A stretch of DNA of 7,580 nt from the NCBI GenBank assembly GCA_037147155.1, contig JBAWVR010000037.1, positions 1-7,580 on the forward strand, read 5' to 3'. Position numbers and translations under genes: made by a program. The stretch is from JBAWVR01 sp037147155. GTDB lineage: Bacteria > Patescibacteriota > Minisyncoccia > Phycocordibacterales > GWA1-40-21. The first letter of the stretch is position 1. The number at the start of each line of letters is the position of its first letter. Below the pieces are notes generated by a model. The model saw only the letters and a program-made list of their open reading frames with translations. It ran no database searches and had not been told where the DNA came from. Of this stretch, positions 5,282-7,580 are shown in pieces.

Positions 5282-6283
5282 ATATAAATTGGTATTTGTC
5301 AAATGTTCAGCGTAAGACTTGGCATAGTGAGTGATGCCTTTTCTATCGGTTAAGAAATAAAGGTATGAACTTTGAGTTGGATTGACTGTGGCCGTGATGG
5401 TATCGAGACCAGGGTTACAGACCGGTGTCGGTGGCAAACCCTTATACATATAGGTATTGTATGGACTATCGATTTTAGTTTTATCAGTAGTCAACATATA
5501 TGTATCTTTCACTCCAATATATTTTAAAGTTGAATTTACTTGAAGTGGCATGCCAATCTTGAGACGGTGCCAGAGAATACCAGCCACCATCCGGCGATCA
5601 GCTGCATTATCTGTTTCCAATTCCACAATCGAGGCCATATTAATAACGTCTGTCCAGTTTAGTTTTTTTACGTCGGATATTTTTTTTATATCTACTACCT
5701 GTTTATCAAAATTTAACTTCATGGCTGTCACAATTCGGGAAGCTGTGCTATTGATCGGCCAGAAATAAGTATCCGGAAAAAGGTAGCCCTCATAACGCTT
5801 TGACCAATCCAAAAAATCTTTTTCAGTAATTTTAAAAAACTTATTCGCCACAATCTTACCAATATCAGAACTGGTAAAACCTTCAGGCACAGTTACTTTT
5901 AGAGTTATAAGTTGATAATCAGAAGTGGTAACACGCTTGGCGACAGTCCAAACACTTTGTTTCTCGAAAAAATAGTAATCCCCACTCTTTAGGTCGTTTC
6001 CTTGTATAAAGGCAAAAACTCTAAACCAAAAATTTGAGCGAACAATATTTTGTTTTTTTAATTCGTTCGCAATACTAATTATGGTGTCGCCGCTCTTCAC
6101 CGTATATGTATATGACGTTGGAAAATCTGTTGGAGCCTGCCAAAAACCAAACCACAGAATGAGCACCAAAATTATTATGGCTGGGATACCGGCAAAAATC
6201 CTCTGATATAAATTACGATTGGCCGAATATGATTCGGCCATAACTTGGCATATTTTTTGAAAATAATTTTTCTCAGAAAACAT
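5273..6283 (-). CDS. mltG: Endolytic murein transglycosylase MltG (YceG-like)
   Basis: A membrane-anchored lytic transglycosylase that cuts nascent peptidoglycan strands at the outer face of the cytoplasmic membrane. A cytoplasmic tail (1-31) precedes one membrane span (about 32-48, rich in Ile, Leu and Trp). A LysM-like segment, YTVKSGDTIISIANEL, lies at 60-75. The YceG catalytic domain follows: EGYLFPDTYFW (165-175), ASIVELET (217-224) with the expected catalytic glutamate E221, LQVNSTLKY (247-255) and YNTYMYKGLPPTPVCNPG (275-292). The 336 residues are near family length. The ATG at 6283 lies nine bases after the upstream stop, suggesting co-transcription or coupling. No Shine-Dalgarno site is seen; GATAAT (6292-6297) could act as a -10 with a two-base 5' UTR but has no -35. 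The gene shows that this organism remodels a peptidoglycan wall. Confidence 0.95.
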   Translation of the reverse strand: MFSEKNYFQKICQVMAESYSANRNLYQRIFAGIPAIIILVLILWFGFWQAPTDFPTSYTYTVKSGDTIISIANELKKQNIVRSNFWFRVFAFIQGNDLKSGDYYFFEKQSVWTVAKRVTTSDYQLITLKVTVPEGFTSSDIGKIVANKFFKITEKDFLDWSKRYEGYLFPDTYFWPINSTASRIVTAMKLNFDKQVVDIKKISDVKKLNWTDVINMASIVELETDNAADRRMVAGILWHRLKIGMPLQVNSTLKYIGVKDTYMLTTDKTKIDSPYNTYMYKGLPPTPVCNPGLDTITATVNPTQSSYLYFLTDRKGITHYAKSYAEHLTNTNLYLK

Positions 6284-6292
6284 ATAACAAAA

Positions 6293-7534
6293 TTATCCAA
6301 TAGGTAGGTTGGCTGGGGCATCCACTTTGCGGGATTCCAAGCGAGCAAAGGTTGGGGTTTGAATTTCTTTACCAGGCAAGTGGAAAATTGTAGCAATTTC
6401 TTCTGAAGTCATGAACATGGTCTTATGTTCGTAAGGTGGATTAAAGAAACAGCGTAGCTTATAAGCGTGTAAAGCCTCCCTTTTGGCTATGTCAGTTCGA
6501 ATATTCATAAAGTCACTCCATGGATAATCATCTTTGGATGTTCCATTGTTTGGCTTGAAACTGTTTAGATTGTTAGAACCGAATTGTTTAACAATCCCCA
6601 TCATCGCTCCAATACTAGCCGAATTAAACTTATCTTTCTTGGCCACGTAAAGTGCTCGCATACCCACTTCAAAAACGCTCTTGCTAGCATTGCGGTGAAT
6701 AGCATCAGCAGTATCACGTTCAGCCTTACTGATCTGAGCCATGGCCTGCATACCCTTATCGTTAACCGCTACAGATAATAAAGTTATAGGATCACGTTTC
6801 AAAAGCATACTAATAGATTTGGCCACCAGGGCATCAAAAGGTTTTCTGTCCTTCAAAGCTTTGATCACAATTTGAAACCAAATTTGTTCACCTTGTTTTA
6901 TGGTCGCCAAAAATTCGATCATGGGGTAGATTGGATCAATCTTAAATTCTTCTTTTTCATTCTCCTGCAAGTTGTAATCCATGTAGGTTTTAATTGGAAA
7001 CCAGCCTTCTTTCTCTGTCTTTCTAGTGGTTATAAATTCTGAACCAGAAAATGCATAATCGGACTTAACCGCAAAGATATTCTTTGTATAATCATCCGCT
7101 TCATATATTTCAACATTGGGATACTGGGCATACAATGCAGCCTCAATAATATTTTTATATTTCTTTTCAGTCCAAACAAAAAACTTAATAGCTCCTCCAA
7201 ATGAGCATATTTCCAATGAAAAATATGAGCGAGATTTACCTTGCCACATATATTGATACGGATTACCTTCACCACCGGTTTGCGCCAAAGTATAAAGAAA
7301 AACCTCCATTGCGGCTGGGGACTTAAAGACTTCTTTGGGAACTTTAATCTCCAACAGAATACGTGGGGCTTTTATGATGAATAAACGACGCATGTAATAG
7401 GCTCTGAGATTCCAAGATACATATATCAAAAAAAGTGGCACAACAACCACAAGAAGTGGAAAAATAAAACCTAAGGAGTTCATCATATTAGGTACGAAAT
7501 TGTTTTCGATTTGAAAAATAAGTGCATCAAACAT
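6293..7534 (-). CDS. Membrane-anchored protein resembling the N-terminal part of CPR type IV-secretion-like ATPase systems
   Basis: A 413-residue protein with a short N-terminal segment, one hydrophobic span (about 20-40, PLLVVVVPLFLIYVSW core), a basic stop-transfer stretch (NLRAYYMRR, 42-50) and a long soluble region of mixed alpha/beta character, probably cytoplasmic. No catalytic motif or Walker A box is present. From memory of the family, it resembles uncharacterised Patescibacteria proteins found next to, or fused ahead of, HerA/VirD4-like ATPases; the ending SEEIATIFHLPG (377-388), then TPTFARLESRK (393-403) and PANLPIG (407-413), is typical of the linker before such an ATPase. Here the ORF stops there and mltG follows, so any ATPase partner lies elsewhere. 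A DNA-transfer or pilus-related role is inference. The ATG at 7534 is preceded by TATAAT (7546-7551), with a predicted 5' UTR of five bases. Confidence 0.7.
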   Translation of the reverse strand: MFDALIFQIENNFVPNMMNSLGFIFPLLVVVVPLFLIYVSWNLRAYYMRRLFIIKAPRILLEIKVPKEVFKSPAAMEVFLYTLAQTGGEGNPYQYMWQGKSRSYFSLEICSFGGAIKFFVWTEKKYKNIIEAALYAQYPNVEIYEADDYTKNIFAVKSDYAFSGSEFITTRKTEKEGWFPIKTYMDYNLQENEKEEFKIDPIYPMIEFLATIKQGEQIWFQIVIKALKDRKPFDALVAKSISMLLKRDPITLLSVAVNDKGMQAMAQISKAERDTADAIHRNASKSVFEVGMRALYVAKKDKFNSASIGAMMGIVKQFGSNNLNSFKPNNGTSKDDYPWSDFMNIRTDIAKREALHAYKLRCFFNPPYEHKTMFMTSEEIATIFHLPGKEIQTPTFARLESRKVDAPANLPIG

Positions 7535-7545
7535 AAGCTAAGAAT

Positions 7546-7574
7546 ATTATAGCAAAGTTAATTCAAAGTTAAAA
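7546..7574 (-). promoter_or_regulatory. Candidate promoter of the 413-residue membrane protein gene
   Basis: A perfect TATAAT (7546-7551, minus) lies 11 bases before the ATG at 7534, giving a predicted start near 7539. The -35 position 17 bases upstream reads TTTTAA, a weak match. TTAACTTTG occurs twice, 11 bases apart, just upstream of the -10, a small tandem repeat that could be a binding site or chance. Confidence 0.45.
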
Positions 7575-7580
7575 GACTTT

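Noticed and set aside
56..7534. Possible use of UGA as a sense codon, as in some CPR lineages.
   Set aside because: All genes are full length and collinear with their families without reading UGA. No gene here ends in TGA, but six genes and a leader are too few to infer recoding.
1..7580. tRNA, rRNA or other structured RNA genes.
   Set aside because: No cloverleaf, TTCRA-type T-loop or rRNA signature was found in the gaps, which apart from the leader are under 90 bases each.

Overview
The window reads as a compact stretch of bacterial chromosome in which every gene lies on the minus strand, with gaps of 9 to 84 bases except for one 253-base gap. The setting suggests a candidate phyla radiation bacterium (Patescibacteria, probably Parcubacteria-like). 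It has a short alanyl-tRNA synthetase without the usual C-terminal domain, a membrane protein of the kind found with type IV-secretion-like ATPases in that group, an ATP-cone/Mrr nuclease fusion, and AT-rich spacers with almost no Shine-Dalgarno sites. Stops are TAA or TAG only, and the genes read normally in the standard bacterial code. The lineage is inferred, not proven.

In transcription order (right to left) the genes are: a 413-residue membrane-anchored protein (6293-7534); mltG, a peptidoglycan lytic transglycosylase (5273-6283); mnmA, a tRNA-2-thiouridylase (4143-5246); an ATP-cone plus Mrr-like nuclease protein (3258-4124) ending at a strong terminator (3219-3247); a 253-base regulatory leader; a class I DAHP synthase of the AroF/G/H type (1949-3004) with its own strong terminator (1891-1931); and alaS (56-1864). 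A promoter-like sequence after alaS points to another gene off the left edge.

The main discovery is in the leader of the DAHP synthase gene. It holds an unlisted 27-codon ORF (3111-3194, minus) with the run Phe-Phe-Gly-Phe-Tyr-Trp. The bases right after the Trp codon can pair over 17 bp (one bulge) with a segment covering the loop, all the core of one arm and part of the other arm of an intrinsic terminator at 3065-3089. This is the layout of a ribosome-mediated transcription attenuator sensing all three aromatic amino acids, placed before the enzyme that commits carbon to aromatic synthesis. The same leader also has a perfect 10-bp inverted repeat around the aromatic codons and three copies of an 18-base element, two direct and one inverted.

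A second pattern is at the start codons. In three cases (leader ORF, ATP-cone gene, mnmA) a -10-like hexamer ends exactly six bases before the start codon, so transcription would begin on the start codon itself. Three more genes have -10-like hexamers giving 5' UTRs of only 2 to 5 bases. Only the DAHP synthase gene, which sits behind the long leader, has a clear Shine-Dalgarno site. This suggests largely leaderless expression, with ribosome-site initiation used where a regulatory leader requires it.
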